Source: Candidatus Fermentibacteraceae bacterium
GTDB lineage: Bacteria; Fermentibacterota; Fermentibacteria; Fermentibacterales; JCC-6
Length of the DNA: 18,901 nt
Assembly: GCA_021162285.1 (NCBI GenBank)
Contig: JAGGYZ010000118.1
Span: 1-18,901 of the forward strand
Reading direction: 5' to 3'
Shown: piece after piece, positions 7,229 through 14,460 of the stretch
Position numbering within the stretch: position 1 is the stretch's first letter
How the letters are laid out: the number at the start of each line of letters is the position of its first letter
Made by a program: the position numbers and the translations under genes
The notes under the pieces: generated by a model
Databases searched by the model: none
What the model saw: only the letters and a program-made list of their open reading frames with translations
Told to the model about the DNA's origin: nothing

Positions 7229-8092
7229 CTATCTCGATTGACAGCGCAGTACCCACGGGAATTTCCCGGCTAGATACTCCTCCGCGTCCTTTGCCTCCTC
7301 CCCAGACCTGAACAGTGTGTAGAGTACAGGTCCGGAGCCACTGAGCCCCCAGTTAACCGTTAGACGGGAAAGCTCCTCAGCCGCGTGGTCGACACCTCTG
7401 TAACGGCTTCTGAGAAGGGGCAGGAACTGGTTGTCAAGTTTGACAGGGAAAGGTTTACCCTCATGCCAAGCTCCAAATTTCCGGGCGGTATAATTGCTTA
7501 TGTGCCATGCCTCTGTCAAGTCCCCCGCATTATCATCCCACAGTTTGTAGGCAAGCGGTGTCGGAATATTTTCTCCGGAATGAACAAGAACACAGTGAAA
7601 ATCCGGCAGTTCTACCGGTTCCAGTATTTCTCCTCTTCCAGTTACGAAAGCTGCTCCAGTCTGCAGCAGAAAAAAAGGCACATCGCTGCCAAGGCTTTCT
7701 CCAGGGGATTCCAGGTCAATCCTGATTTTTGTGAGTTCCTGAAGGGCAAGAAGAACAGCTGCAGCATCGCTGCTGCCTCCTCCCAGTCCTCCCGGTGATG
7801 GAATACTCTTGCGCAGTGAGATGCTAACTGCTGTAGTGTCAGAAATCCCCGCCGCTTCCAGAAATGCCTCGGCCGCCATCCAGACAAGATTGTTTTTGTT
7901 GCCTGGCGATGGAATACCCGAGCACTGCAGTTTTACCCCTGAAACTCCCTGATTCACAGAAACAGTTAGCGAATCAGAAAGTGACACTGTAGAGAAAATG
8001 CTTTTCAGCTCATGAAATCCGTCGGAGCGGAGCCCGGTGATCTCAAGCCCCAGATTGAGCTTGGCCGGGGCTTCAACCAGAAGTTTCCGCAT
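7229..8092 (-). CDS. ispE: 4-diphosphocytidyl-2-C-methyl-D-erythritol kinase
   Basis: IspE phosphorylates CDP-methylerythritol in the MEP pathway that makes isoprenoid precursors. It is a GHMP kinase of 287 residues, the usual length. Visible motifs are PAKLNLGL at 9-16 (Lys11 matches a catalytic Lys in E. coli), the ATP-binding loop GGLGGGSSDAAA at 101-112, and GSDVPFF at 135-141 (Asp137 matches the catalytic Asp). The loop is preceded by PSP where most members have PVGA, a mild variation. The ATG overlaps the stop of the upstream prenyltransferase gene by one base (TGATG), implying coupled translation. Pathway logic fits: IspE feeds polyprenyl synthesis, and the upstream enzyme acts on a polyprenyl phosphate. 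Confidence 0.96.
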   Translation of the reverse strand: MRKLLVEAPAKLNLGLEITGLRSDGFHELKSIFSTVSLSDSLTVSVNQGVSGVKLQCSGIPSPGNKNNLVWMAAEAFLEAAGISDTTAVSISLRKSIPSPGGLGGGSSDAAAVLLALQELTKIRIDLESPGESLGSDVPFFLLQTGAAFVTGRGEILEPVELPDFHCVLVHSGENIPTPLAYKLWDDNAGDLTEAWHISNYTARKFGAWHEGKPFPVKLDNQFLPLLRSRYRGVDHAAEELSRLTVNWGLSGSGPVLYTLFRSGEEAKDAEEYLAGKFPWVLRCQSR

Positions 8093-8988
8093 CAGATGGC
8101 TGGAGCCGCAGCAAGCACCGCTGCAACTGTTGCCACCCAGAGAACAATATCAACCTTCAGTGGTGTGTCCCGGATAAGAACCTTATCGGGGCTTCCACCC
8201 AGCCCCATGCTGTAAACAATAAACAGATATCTGAATACTCCGTAAGCAACAAACGGTATTGTAATCCAGAGATAGGGAGAGACAACTTCTGCCGTTCTGT
8301 CACTTACCGTGTATATAGAATACCCGATGATACTTGCAGACGCACTTATTCCGATTACCTGATCCAGAAGGGAAACAGAGTAATCTTTCAGATTGCTGCG
8401 GTGCCCATGGGCATTCTCGCCCATGGAAACAAGCTCGTGTCTTCTCTTTGCAAAGGCAAGCAGAGTTGCCAGGAAAAAAGTGCAGATAACAAGCCACGGA
8501 GACAGAGAAATTGTTTCACCTGAGTCGAACAGAACTGCAACCCCGGCCAGTGCTCTAAGCACAAAACCAAGAGCTATCAGTATACAGTCCAGTATTACCA
8601 CTTTTTTAAGACCGAACGAGTAGGCAATCTGCTCTACAAGGTAGACTGAGTATACAATGGCAAGCCATGGAGCCATGTTCCATGCTGCTGCCATGGTTCC
8701 TGCGATAAGAACAGCAGATACAACAACAGCCCGGCGAACAGATAACCTGCCGGAGGGAATAGGTCTGTTCTGTTTCTCCGGGTGCAGTTTATCTCTTTCC
8801 CGGTCTACGGAATCGTTGATAAGGTAAATGGCAGATGCTATAAAACTGAAGCCAAGAGCTGCCAGCACTGTTTCCCTGAAGGCGGGAAATGACCACACCC
8901 TGCCGAAAAGAAGGGCAGCAAAAACAAAGAAATTCTTTGTCCATGCCTTTACACGCATAGCTTCGAGAAGAGTTTTGATTGGTTCCAT
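8092..8988 (-). CDS. UbiA-family decaprenyl-phosphate phosphoribosyltransferase-like protein
   Basis: A 298-residue integral membrane prenyltransferase with about eight or nine hydrophobic helices. The sequence follows decaprenyl-phosphate phosphoribosyltransferase (mycobacterial Rv3806c) rather than quinone-pathway UbiA: RVKAWTKNFFVFAAL (12-26), the Asp-rich motif NDSVDRERDKLHPEKQNRPIPSG (58-80), YSFGLKKVVILD (123-134) and KRRHELVSMGE (181-191). Such enzymes transfer phosphoribose from PRPP onto a polyprenyl phosphate, the first step toward polyprenyl-linked arabinose or ribose donors. The exact prenyl chain and the final glycan here are unknown. No arabinosyltransferase or DprE1/DprE2 gene is in the window. 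The start at 8988 has no SD, and a possible promoter places transcription almost exactly on the ATG. ATG at 8958 (residue 11) is an alternative start. First gene of the ispE-rplY-pth unit. Confidence 0.85.
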   Translation of the reverse strand: MEPIKTLLEAMRVKAWTKNFFVFAALLFGRVWSFPAFRETVLAALGFSFIASAIYLINDSVDRERDKLHPEKQNRPIPSGRLSVRRAVVVSAVLIAGTMAAAWNMAPWLAIVYSVYLVEQIAYSFGLKKVVILDCILIALGFVLRALAGVAVLFDSGETISLSPWLVICTFFLATLLAFAKRRHELVSMGENAHGHRSNLKDYSVSLLDQVIGISASASIIGYSIYTVSDRTAEVVSPYLWITIPFVAYGVFRYLFIVYSMGLGGSPDKVLIRDTPLKVDIVLWVATVAAVLAAAPAI

Positions 8989-8994
8989 ACTGGT

Positions 8995-9024
8995 AAAATA
9001 ACAGGATTGCTCTGATGGTTACAA
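8995..9024 (-). promoter_or_regulatory. Candidate promoter giving a leaderless mRNA
   Basis: On the minus strand, TTGTAA (9024-9019) and TATTTT (9000-8995) are 18 bases apart; each matches the sigma70 consensus at 4 of 6 positions. Transcription would start near 8988-8989, at the A of the ATG of the prenyltransferase gene, which lacks an SD sequence. The rightward gene at 9112 must also be driven from this gap, but I see only weak boxes for it (such as TATATT near 9044). Confidence 0.4.
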
Positions 9025-9111
9025 TGTGGTCAGAACTTTTTGATATATTCCGACCGGTTCGAAATTCAGGAACACTTAAGCAATTTTTGATTCAAACAGA
9101 GGGGTGTACTC

Positions 9112-11154
9112 TTGGTACGAGTGTTTTTCATACTTGTTTTGCTGTCTTCTATCTCGATGGCTCAGAGTGAGTTAAACATAAAATTACTCAACTACACTGA
9201 TTACGGAAATTCAGGAGAGGAGTTGGGAACGCCCCTTACTGTTGAAATCACTTCATCCGAATCAGGTGATCCTGTTGTCGGTTATCAGGTTCACTTTTCA
9301 ATCAGTGGTGGCCACGGAGAGCTGGTTCCGTCCGAGGGCTACTACACCATTGAGGAAGATTCTGCTGATGGCCTTGTGGTACAGACAGATGAAAACGGTG
9401 TAGCCAGTGTAAAGCTTCAGCTGGGCAAAATGGGAGAAATCACAGTTTCTGCCACAGCCACAGACAGCAGGGGAATACCGGCATCTGTATCTTTCAGCCT
9501 GGTATCTCTCGATATCCGTGCGATTGTGTTTCAGATAATCGGTGGCCTCGCCGTGTTTCTGCTGGGTATGCAGATGATGTCTACAAATCTTCAGCAGGTG
9601 GCCGGTAACAGAATGAAGTCAATCCTTCGAAAGCTTACAGCCAACCGGTTTATGGCAATAACAGCCGGTGCTCTGGTTACAGCTCTTGTACAGAGTTCCA
9701 GTGCCACAACTGTGATTACCGTGGGTTTTGTGAACAGTGCCCTTATGACCCTGCAGCAGGCCGTGGGAGTGGTTCTGGGGGCGAATATAGGTACCACGAT
9801 AACAGGTCAGCTTATTGCCTTTAAGATAACCACATATGCTTTCCCCATGATTGCCATCGGTTTTATTCTTTCTGCTTTCTCTAAAAATACAAAAAGGCAG
9901 ATGTGGGGTAAGGTTATCATGGGTCTTGGTTTGTTGTTCCTGGGTATGACCACAATGAGCGGTATTATGAAACCTCTGCGTGGCAGTACTCCGGTCAGAG
10001 AGTTCTTTACAACTTTCAGTTCCAATCCCATTCTGGCCATACTTGCCGGAACTCTTGTAACTGTGTTTGTACAGAGTTCCAGTGCAACTGTAGGGTTGAC
10101 AATGACCCTTGCAGGCTCTGGGCTGATAGGTCTTCAGGGAGCCATATTTCTTGTACTCGGCGACAACATTGGAACCACTATTACTGCTCAGCTTGCCGCT
10201 CTGGGAAGCAACAGGGCTGCAAAACAGGCTGCAATGGCCCACACACTGATCAATGTGTTCGGTGCGGTATACTTTGCCCTTCTGGCCCTTGATGAGAACG
10301 GTTTTTTCATGAAGCTTGTAAGGCGCACATCATCAGATGCAATGAGACAGGTGGCAAATGCACACACAATGTTCAATGTAGTTAATGTGCTGCTGTTCAT
10401 ACCCCTTGTTCCGGCACTGACAAAACTGTGCAGGATTATTGTTCCGTCTGGACCTGATGAAGACCCAGTGGAGTCCGATCTTATTCTTGACTCAAATCTG
10501 CTTGCAACTCCCGTTCTGGCTCTGGACAGTATCGACCGTGAAATGACCAAAATGGCCAGTATTTCCGGAAAAGGTGTCACTCAGGCTGCAGAGCATTTTC
10601 TGAGTGGAAAGCATTCTGCAAAGAAAATCATGAACATGGAAGACAGAGTAGACGATATGCAGAGAGATCTTACAGTCTATGCCTCACAGCTGTTCAAGGA
10701 AAATCTTTCTTACGATCAGAGTCTGACACTCCCAGTGGTTCTGCACACCATCAACGATATAGAAAGAGTCTCTGACCATGCTGTAAATATGGTTGAAGCA
10801 AGGCACAGAGTTGAAGGTAATATTCTCGACTCCGAGGGACCCCTTACAACAGCTGCGGGAGAGGCCTATCAGGTTCTCAGAGGAATGACAGAGCAGGTGG
10901 TGGCAGCTCTGGAAACCCACGATTTGAAGGCTGCCCAGAAGGTTTTGATTCTTGAGGGCAGGATGAATCAGATAGAAAAGGAAGCAAGAGACAACTACGG
11001 TAAGTCACTCGCGACCTACGGTGTCTCCAACCTCACAGGACTTGCTATTCTGGATTTCATTAATTACTGCGAACGGGCTGGTGATCATTTGAAGAACATC
11101 GCCCAGTCTATTCTTGGAGGAGGTATCTGGCATGGTCAGGAACCGGGAGAGTAG
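9112..11154 (+). CDS. Ig-like domain fused to Na+/phosphate cotransporter and PhoU-like domain
   Basis: A 680-residue membrane protein in three parts. Residues 1-17 are a signal peptide ending SMA. Residues about 20-132 look like a bacterial Ig-like (Big_1-type) domain: GDPVVGYQVHFSISGGHGEL, then TDENGVASVKLQLGKMGEITVSATA. Residues about 135-415 are the Na+/Pi-cotransporter II (NptA/YjbB-type) core, with duplicated QSSSAT motifs at 194-199 and 321-326, each followed by an NIGTT signature (GANIGTT at 223-229, GDNIGTT at 350-356). Residues about 475-675 form a PhoU-like helical tail with INDIERVSDHAVN and INYCERAGDHLKN. The family moves phosphate with sodium; YjbB can export it. The start is TTG at 9112, with AGAGGGG 7 bases upstream; the GTG at 9121 would be too far from it. 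The extracytoplasmic Ig-like domain is not usual for the family. Confidence 0.9.
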   Translation: MVRVFFILVLLSSISMAQSELNIKLLNYTDYGNSGEELGTPLTVEITSSESGDPVVGYQVHFSISGGHGELVPSEGYYTIEEDSADGLVVQTDENGVASVKLQLGKMGEITVSATATDSRGIPASVSFSLVSLDIRAIVFQIIGGLAVFLLGMQMMSTNLQQVAGNRMKSILRKLTANRFMAITAGALVTALVQSSSATTVITVGFVNSALMTLQQAVGVVLGANIGTTITGQLIAFKITTYAFPMIAIGFILSAFSKNTKRQMWGKVIMGLGLLFLGMTTMSGIMKPLRGSTPVREFFTTFSSNPILAILAGTLVTVFVQSSSATVGLTMTLAGSGLIGLQGAIFLVLGDNIGTTITAQLAALGSNRAAKQAAMAHTLINVFGAVYFALLALDENGFFMKLVRRTSSDAMRQVANAHTMFNVVNVLLFIPLVPALTKLCRIIVPSGPDEDPVESDLILDSNLLATPVLALDSIDREMTKMASISGKGVTQAAEHFLSGKHSAKKIMNMEDRVDDMQRDLTVYASQLFKENLSYDQSLTLPVVLHTINDIERVSDHAVNMVEARHRVEGNILDSEGPLTTAAGEAYQVLRGMTEQVVAALETHDLKAAQKVLILEGRMNQIEKEARDNYGKSLATYGVSNLTGLAILDFINYCERAGDHLKNIAQSILGGGIWHGQEPGE

Positions 11155-11362
11155 TTTCAACGTTGATCTGGACAGAATCGAAGAGGGTATTGCCGTTATT
11201 CTTGCCCCAGGCGGATTTCAGTGGCATCTTCCTGAGTCTTACCTGCCTGCAGGTGTTTCAGAGGGAATGACCATGACCGTTACTCTGGAAAACAACGAAC
11301 AGGCAACCAGTATAAGGCTGGAACGGATAAGAGCTCTGCGGAACAATCTGGAGAACCGGTGA
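11132..11362 (+). CDS. Small DUF3006-like protein
   Basis: A 76-residue protein resembling the DUF3006 family: VDLDRIEEGIAVIL, then a WHLPESYLPAGVSEGMTMTV segment, matching the family pattern of a short beta-rich domain with LP..LP.G..EG. The biochemical role of the family is unknown. The start is ATG at 11132, preceded by GGAGGAGG (11116-11123) at 8-base spacing; an upstream in-frame TTG at 11114 overlaps that SD and is not used. The gene overlaps the end of the transporter gene by 23 bases and the start of rsmI by four (GTGA), so the three are probably translated in coupled fashion. The C-terminal 20 residues are Arg/Asn-rich and likely helical. Confidence 0.8.
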   Translation: MVRNRESSFNVDLDRIEEGIAVILAPGGFQWHLPESYLPAGVSEGMTMTVTLENNEQATSIRLERIRALRNNLENR

Positions 11363-12039
11363 ATCAGAAATACACAGGTAAACTGATTCTGGTTGCAACG
11401 CCAATTGGCAATCTGGAAGATATGTCTCCCAGGGCGCTGGAGGTGTTAAGCACTGCTGATGTTGTAATGGCTGAGGATACCAGGCGGACAGGCAGGTTTG
11501 TTCCCGAGAGAAAGCGTCTTTACAGTTGTCATGATCACAACATACAGGGCAGGCTTCCACAGATAGAACAGTTTCTTCTTCAAGGGGCAACTGTTGCCAT
11601 GGCAAGTGACGCTGGTACTCCCGGAATATCAGACCCTGCCTACAGAGCAGTGGGCCTTGCCTTTGAAATCGGGGCTGAAGTAACTATGATTCCCGGTCCT
11701 TCTGCAGTAATAATGGCTCTTGTCGTTTCAGGTCTGCCCACAGACAGATTTGCTTTTGAAGGGTTTCTTCCCTTCAAAAAAGGAAGAAGGCGACGGAGGA
11801 TTGAACAGATGGTCGGGTATACGGGTACCGTTGTTTACTATGTAGGACCACACCACCTGTCTTCAGTGCTTGAGGTTCTGCTTTCTGTTTTTGGTGACAG
11901 AAGATGCTGTGTTGCGCGGGAATTGACCAAGCTTCACGAGGAAATTGTGCGTGGCACTCTTTCCAGTCTTCTGGAGACATACACCTCTGCGGTACCCCGC
12001 GGGGAAATAACTCTTGTGGTGGAAGGAGCTTCAGGTTGA
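11359..12039 (+). CDS. rsmI: 16S rRNA (cytidine-1402-2'-O)-methyltransferase, short form
   Basis: RsmI uses S-adenosylmethionine to methylate the ribose of C1402 in the decoding centre of 16S rRNA. It has the tetrapyrrole-methylase fold with family signatures: LVATPIGNLEDMSPRAL from residue 11, AEDTRRTG (38-45), SDAGTPGISDP (83-93), IPGPSA (111-116), FEGFLPFKKGRR, and GEITLVVEG at the end. At 226 residues it is about 60 shorter than the 286-residue E. coli enzyme, because it stops right after the methyltransferase domain and lacks the C-terminal helical extension. The reading frame is clean, so this is a natural short form rather than a visible frameshift. Start is GTG at 11359, with GGAGA just upstream, overlapping the previous stop by four bases. 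Confidence 0.95.
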   Translation: MNQKYTGKLILVATPIGNLEDMSPRALEVLSTADVVMAEDTRRTGRFVPERKRLYSCHDHNIQGRLPQIEQFLLQGATVAMASDAGTPGISDPAYRAVGLAFEIGAEVTMIPGPSAVIMALVVSGLPTDRFAFEGFLPFKKGRRRRRIEQMVGYTGTVVYYVGPHHLSSVLEVLLSVFGDRRCCVARELTKLHEEIVRGTLSSLLETYTSAVPRGEITLVVEGASG

Positions 12040-12644
12040 ACCTTCACAAAGTGAGAATGGTATTCAAAGGGATGCTTCGTCCGGTTGTTCCTTTTCTTGT
12101 AAAGCTGGGGGTTACTCCAGCTGCTGCCACCATCTCCGGGCTTCTTATAACTATTACCGCCTCGTATTTCGTGTGGAAAGGAAGCTACCTGACCGGAGGA
12201 GCCATTCTTATTCTCGGTAGTTTGTTTGATGCAATCGATGGCAGTATAGCCAGGTTGACAAACTCTTCATCCAAAGCAGGTGCTGCCCTTGATTCAACTA
12301 TGGACAGGGTAGGGGAAATTGTTGTTCTAACTGCGGTGCTTGCCGGAAAAGCCGGAAGTGAACATGATAGCTTGTTGTATATTATCCCCGCGGCTATGGG
12401 CGGTTCGCTTCTTGTAAGCTATGTTCGAGCCCGTGCCGAGGGGCTTGGTATCGATTGCAGGGTTGGGCTGTTCACCAGAACGGAAAGACTGGTGCTGGTT
12501 ATTGCCGGTATAGTATTTTCAGCTTTCTGGGGAACTGCGGTTATCGTCTGGAGCTGTGCCATTATTGCTGCTGGCTCCTGGTTTACCGCTTTGCAGAGGT
12601 TGTTGAAAGTTACACGGGACGGGAAGGGGATTCCTCTGGACTAG
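12036..12644 (+). CDS. CDP-alcohol phosphatidyltransferase, probable phosphatidylinositol-phosphate synthase
   Basis: A 202-residue membrane enzyme with the full CDP-alcohol phosphotransferase signature: Asp65, Asp68-Gly69, Ala72-Arg73, Gly82, Asp86 and Asp90 (DAIDGSIAR, then GAALDSTMD). These residues bind metal and the CDP group. YVRARAEGLGIDCRVGLFTRTERLVL (129-154) resembles the actinobacterial and archaeal enzymes that use inositol phosphate rather than glycerol-3-phosphate. The next gene makes inositol phosphate, so phosphatidylinositol-phosphate synthase is the best guess; phosphatidylglycerophosphate synthase (PgsA) is the alternative. I chose TTG at 12036 because GGAAGGAG (12021-12028) precedes it by 7 bases and TTGA overlaps the rsmI stop. 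ATG at 12057 or GTG at 12051 lack an SD at the right distance. Confidence 0.85.
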   Translation: MNLHKVRMVFKGMLRPVVPFLVKLGVTPAAATISGLLITITASYFVWKGSYLTGGAILILGSLFDAIDGSIARLTNSSSKAGAALDSTMDRVGEIVVLTAVLAGKAGSEHDSLLYIIPAAMGGSLLVSYVRARAEGLGIDCRVGLFTRTERLVLVIAGIVFSAFWGTAVIVWSCAIIAAGSWFTALQRLLKVTRDGKGIPLD

Positions 12645-12693
12645 GGGCGTCTTTATCCCTGCAAACATTATACCCTTCGAGGGAGGATTTTGA

Positions 12694-13809
12694 ATGTCAA
12701 AAAAAGTTAGAGTGGCTATTATCGGTGTAGGCAACTGTGCAAGCAGTCTTGTTCAGGGAGTAGAGTACTACAAGCACACCAAAGACGATGACAAAGTTCC
12801 AGGTCTTATGCACGTGAATCTCGGCGGATATCATGTGAAGGATGTAGAGTTTGTGGCGGCGTTTGATATCAATACCACAAAGGTTGGAAAAGATCTCAGT
12901 GAGGCTATTTATGCTGATCCTAACTGCACCATCAAGTTCTGTGATGTTCCGAAAACTGGAATTACCGTAAGCAGGGGTATGACACACGACGGCATAGGCA
13001 AATACCTCAAGCCTGTAATTGAAAAAGCCCCCGGACCAACAGCAGACATTGTAAGTATTCTTAAAGAAACGAAGACAGACGTTGTTGTAAGCTACCTGCC
13101 TGTAGGCAGTGAAGAGGCAACCAAGTGGTATGTAGAGCAGATTCTTGAAGCAGGGTGTGCTTTTGTTAACGCTATTCCCGTCTTTATCGCCCGTGAGCCC
13201 TACTGGCAGAAGCGTTTCCGCGACAGAAACCTTCCAGTTATGGGCGACGATATCAAGAGTCAGGTCGGAGCAACTATTCTTCACCGTGTTATGACAAGGC
13301 TTTTTGAAGACCGGGGCGTAAGGCTTGACCGTACTTACCAGCTTAATGTAGGTGGAAACACAGATTTCCTCAACATGCTTGAGCGCGAGCGTCTTGAGTC
13401 AAAGAAGATCAGTAAAACCAACGCTGTAACAAGCCAGATTCCCGGCGGAATTGCCCCCAGGAATGTTCACATCGGTCCAAGTGATTACATCGAGTGGCTC
13501 GACGACAGAAAGTGGTGCTACATCCGCATGGAGGGAACCACTTTCGGAGATGTTCCTTTGAACATTGAAGCAAAGCTTGAAGTGTGGGACAGCCCCAACA
13601 GTGCAGGTGTTATCATCGATGCTGTTCGCTGTGCCAAGCTCGCACTGGACAATGGGCTCAGCGGTTCAATTGAGGCTCCGTCAAGCTACTTCTTCAAGTC
13701 ACCCCCTGTGCAGCACTACGATGATGTGTGTCACCGATTGACAGAAGAGTACATTGCCACCTACGGCAACAAGAAAGCTGGCGCCCAAAAAGCAGTTGAA
13801 GAAAAGTAG
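12694..13809 (+). CDS. ino1: Inositol-3-phosphate synthase (actinobacterial-like, short form)
   Basis: This NAD+-dependent enzyme turns glucose-6-phosphate into myo-inositol-3-phosphate (also called 1L-inositol-1-phosphate), the first step to inositol. The 371-residue length matches the mycobacterial form (about 367), not the 530-residue eukaryotic form. The sequence tracks that form closely: VRVAIIGVGNCASSLVQG (5-22, NAD-binding), VPGLMHVNLGGYHVKDV, GDDIKSQVGAT (184-194), LNVGGNTDFLNMLERERLESKKISK (217-241), IGPSDYIEWLDDRKW and WDSPNSAGVIIDAVR. The SD is strong (GGGAGGA, 6-base spacing). The gene lies 49 bases after the phosphatidyltransferase gene and 14 before tmk. Context points to phosphatidylinositol synthesis rather than osmolyte or mycothiol production, for which no gene is seen here. 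Confidence 0.96.
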   Translation: MSKKVRVAIIGVGNCASSLVQGVEYYKHTKDDDKVPGLMHVNLGGYHVKDVEFVAAFDINTTKVGKDLSEAIYADPNCTIKFCDVPKTGITVSRGMTHDGIGKYLKPVIEKAPGPTADIVSILKETKTDVVVSYLPVGSEEATKWYVEQILEAGCAFVNAIPVFIAREPYWQKRFRDRNLPVMGDDIKSQVGATILHRVMTRLFEDRGVRLDRTYQLNVGGNTDFLNMLERERLESKKISKTNAVTSQIPGGIAPRNVHIGPSDYIEWLDDRKWCYIRMEGTTFGDVPLNIEAKLEVWDSPNSAGVIIDAVRCAKLALDNGLSGSIEAPSSYFFKSPPVQHYDDVCHRLTEEYIATYGNKKAGAQKAVEEK

Positions 13810-13823
13810 AAAAGAGAGATAAA

Positions 13824-14453
13824 TTGCCCGGACTTTTCGTATCCTTTGAGGGCGTGGAGGGCTCGGGCAAGTCATCCAGATGCAGGAGCCTTATGCAGGC
13901 CCTTCAGGTCGCCGGGCGAGATGTTATTTTCACCCGGGAGCCAGGCGGGCCTGATGTTTCAGAGCGGATAAGATCGATCCTCCTTAACCCTGAGCTGGAT
14001 ATTCCTCCTCTGTCGGAGTTGATGCTTTATTTTGCCAGCAGAGCTGCAAATGTGGAGAGAGTTATTCTTCCCGGTTTGAAGAGGGGAGGAATAGTGTTGT
14101 GTGACCGTTTCAGTGATGCTACCTTTGCTTATCAGGGCTGGGGCAGAGGTCTTCCTGTTGATGAAATGAGAAAGGCGAACAGTCTGGCCACAGGAGGTTT
14201 GAACCCCGATCTGACTGTTCTGATGGACCTGGATACTGAGGAGGGTTTCAGAAGAATGAATCTGTCCGGCAGAAAGCTCGACCGGATTGAGATGGAGCAT
14301 CTTTCTTTTCACAGAAGGGTAAGGACAGGCTACCTTACCCTTGCAGAGGAGGAACCGGAACGCTTTCTGGTTATAGATGGTATGCTGGAGGAGAAAAAGC
14401 AGGACTCGGTGATACTGAACGAAGTTCTCAGGAGACTGCACACAGAAGGGTGA
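13824..14453 (+). CDS. tmk: Thymidylate kinase
   Basis: Thymidylate kinase phosphorylates dTMP to dTDP in the cytoplasm, an essential step for dTTP. It has 209 residues, the usual size. The P-loop is GVEGSGKSS (10-18), the substrate-binding REPGG is at 38-42, the DRF motif with SDATFAYQG is at 94-105, and the lid region is RKLDRIEMEHLSFHRRVRTGYL (150-171) with Asp153-Arg154. The start is TTG at 13824, 14 bases after the ino1 stop, preceded by an AGAGAG purine run; no ATG or GTG lies at a sensible place, because the P-loop begins only ten residues in. The stop is 7 bases before the protease gene. Confidence 0.95.
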   Translation: MPGLFVSFEGVEGSGKSSRCRSLMQALQVAGRDVIFTREPGGPDVSERIRSILLNPELDIPPLSELMLYFASRAANVERVILPGLKRGGIVLCDRFSDATFAYQGWGRGLPVDEMRKANSLATGGLNPDLTVLMDLDTEEGFRRMNLSGRKLDRIEMEHLSFHRRVRTGYLTLAEEEPERFLVIDGMLEEKKQDSVILNEVLRRLHTEG

Positions 14454-14460
14454 AAGATAT

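Noticed and set aside
9619..10242. Minus-strand frame of 207 codons opposite the transporter gene
   Set aside because: Antisense to the well-supported Na+/Pi core; the translation is low complexity (Thr, His, Cys, Gly) and matches no family.
11904..12035. Upstream extension of the phosphatidyltransferase gene into rsmI
   Set aside because: The added residues are out-of-frame rsmI sequence without homology; the TTG at 12036 has a strong SD at 7 bases.
12645..12693. Possible promoter or leader element before ino1
   Set aside because: Only 49 bases; a TTATAC-like box near 12668 has no convincing -35 partner, and co-transcription with upstream genes is simpler.
12697..13284. Minus-strand frame of 195 codons opposite ino1
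   Set aside because: Antisense to a highly conserved enzyme, with no SD or independent context.
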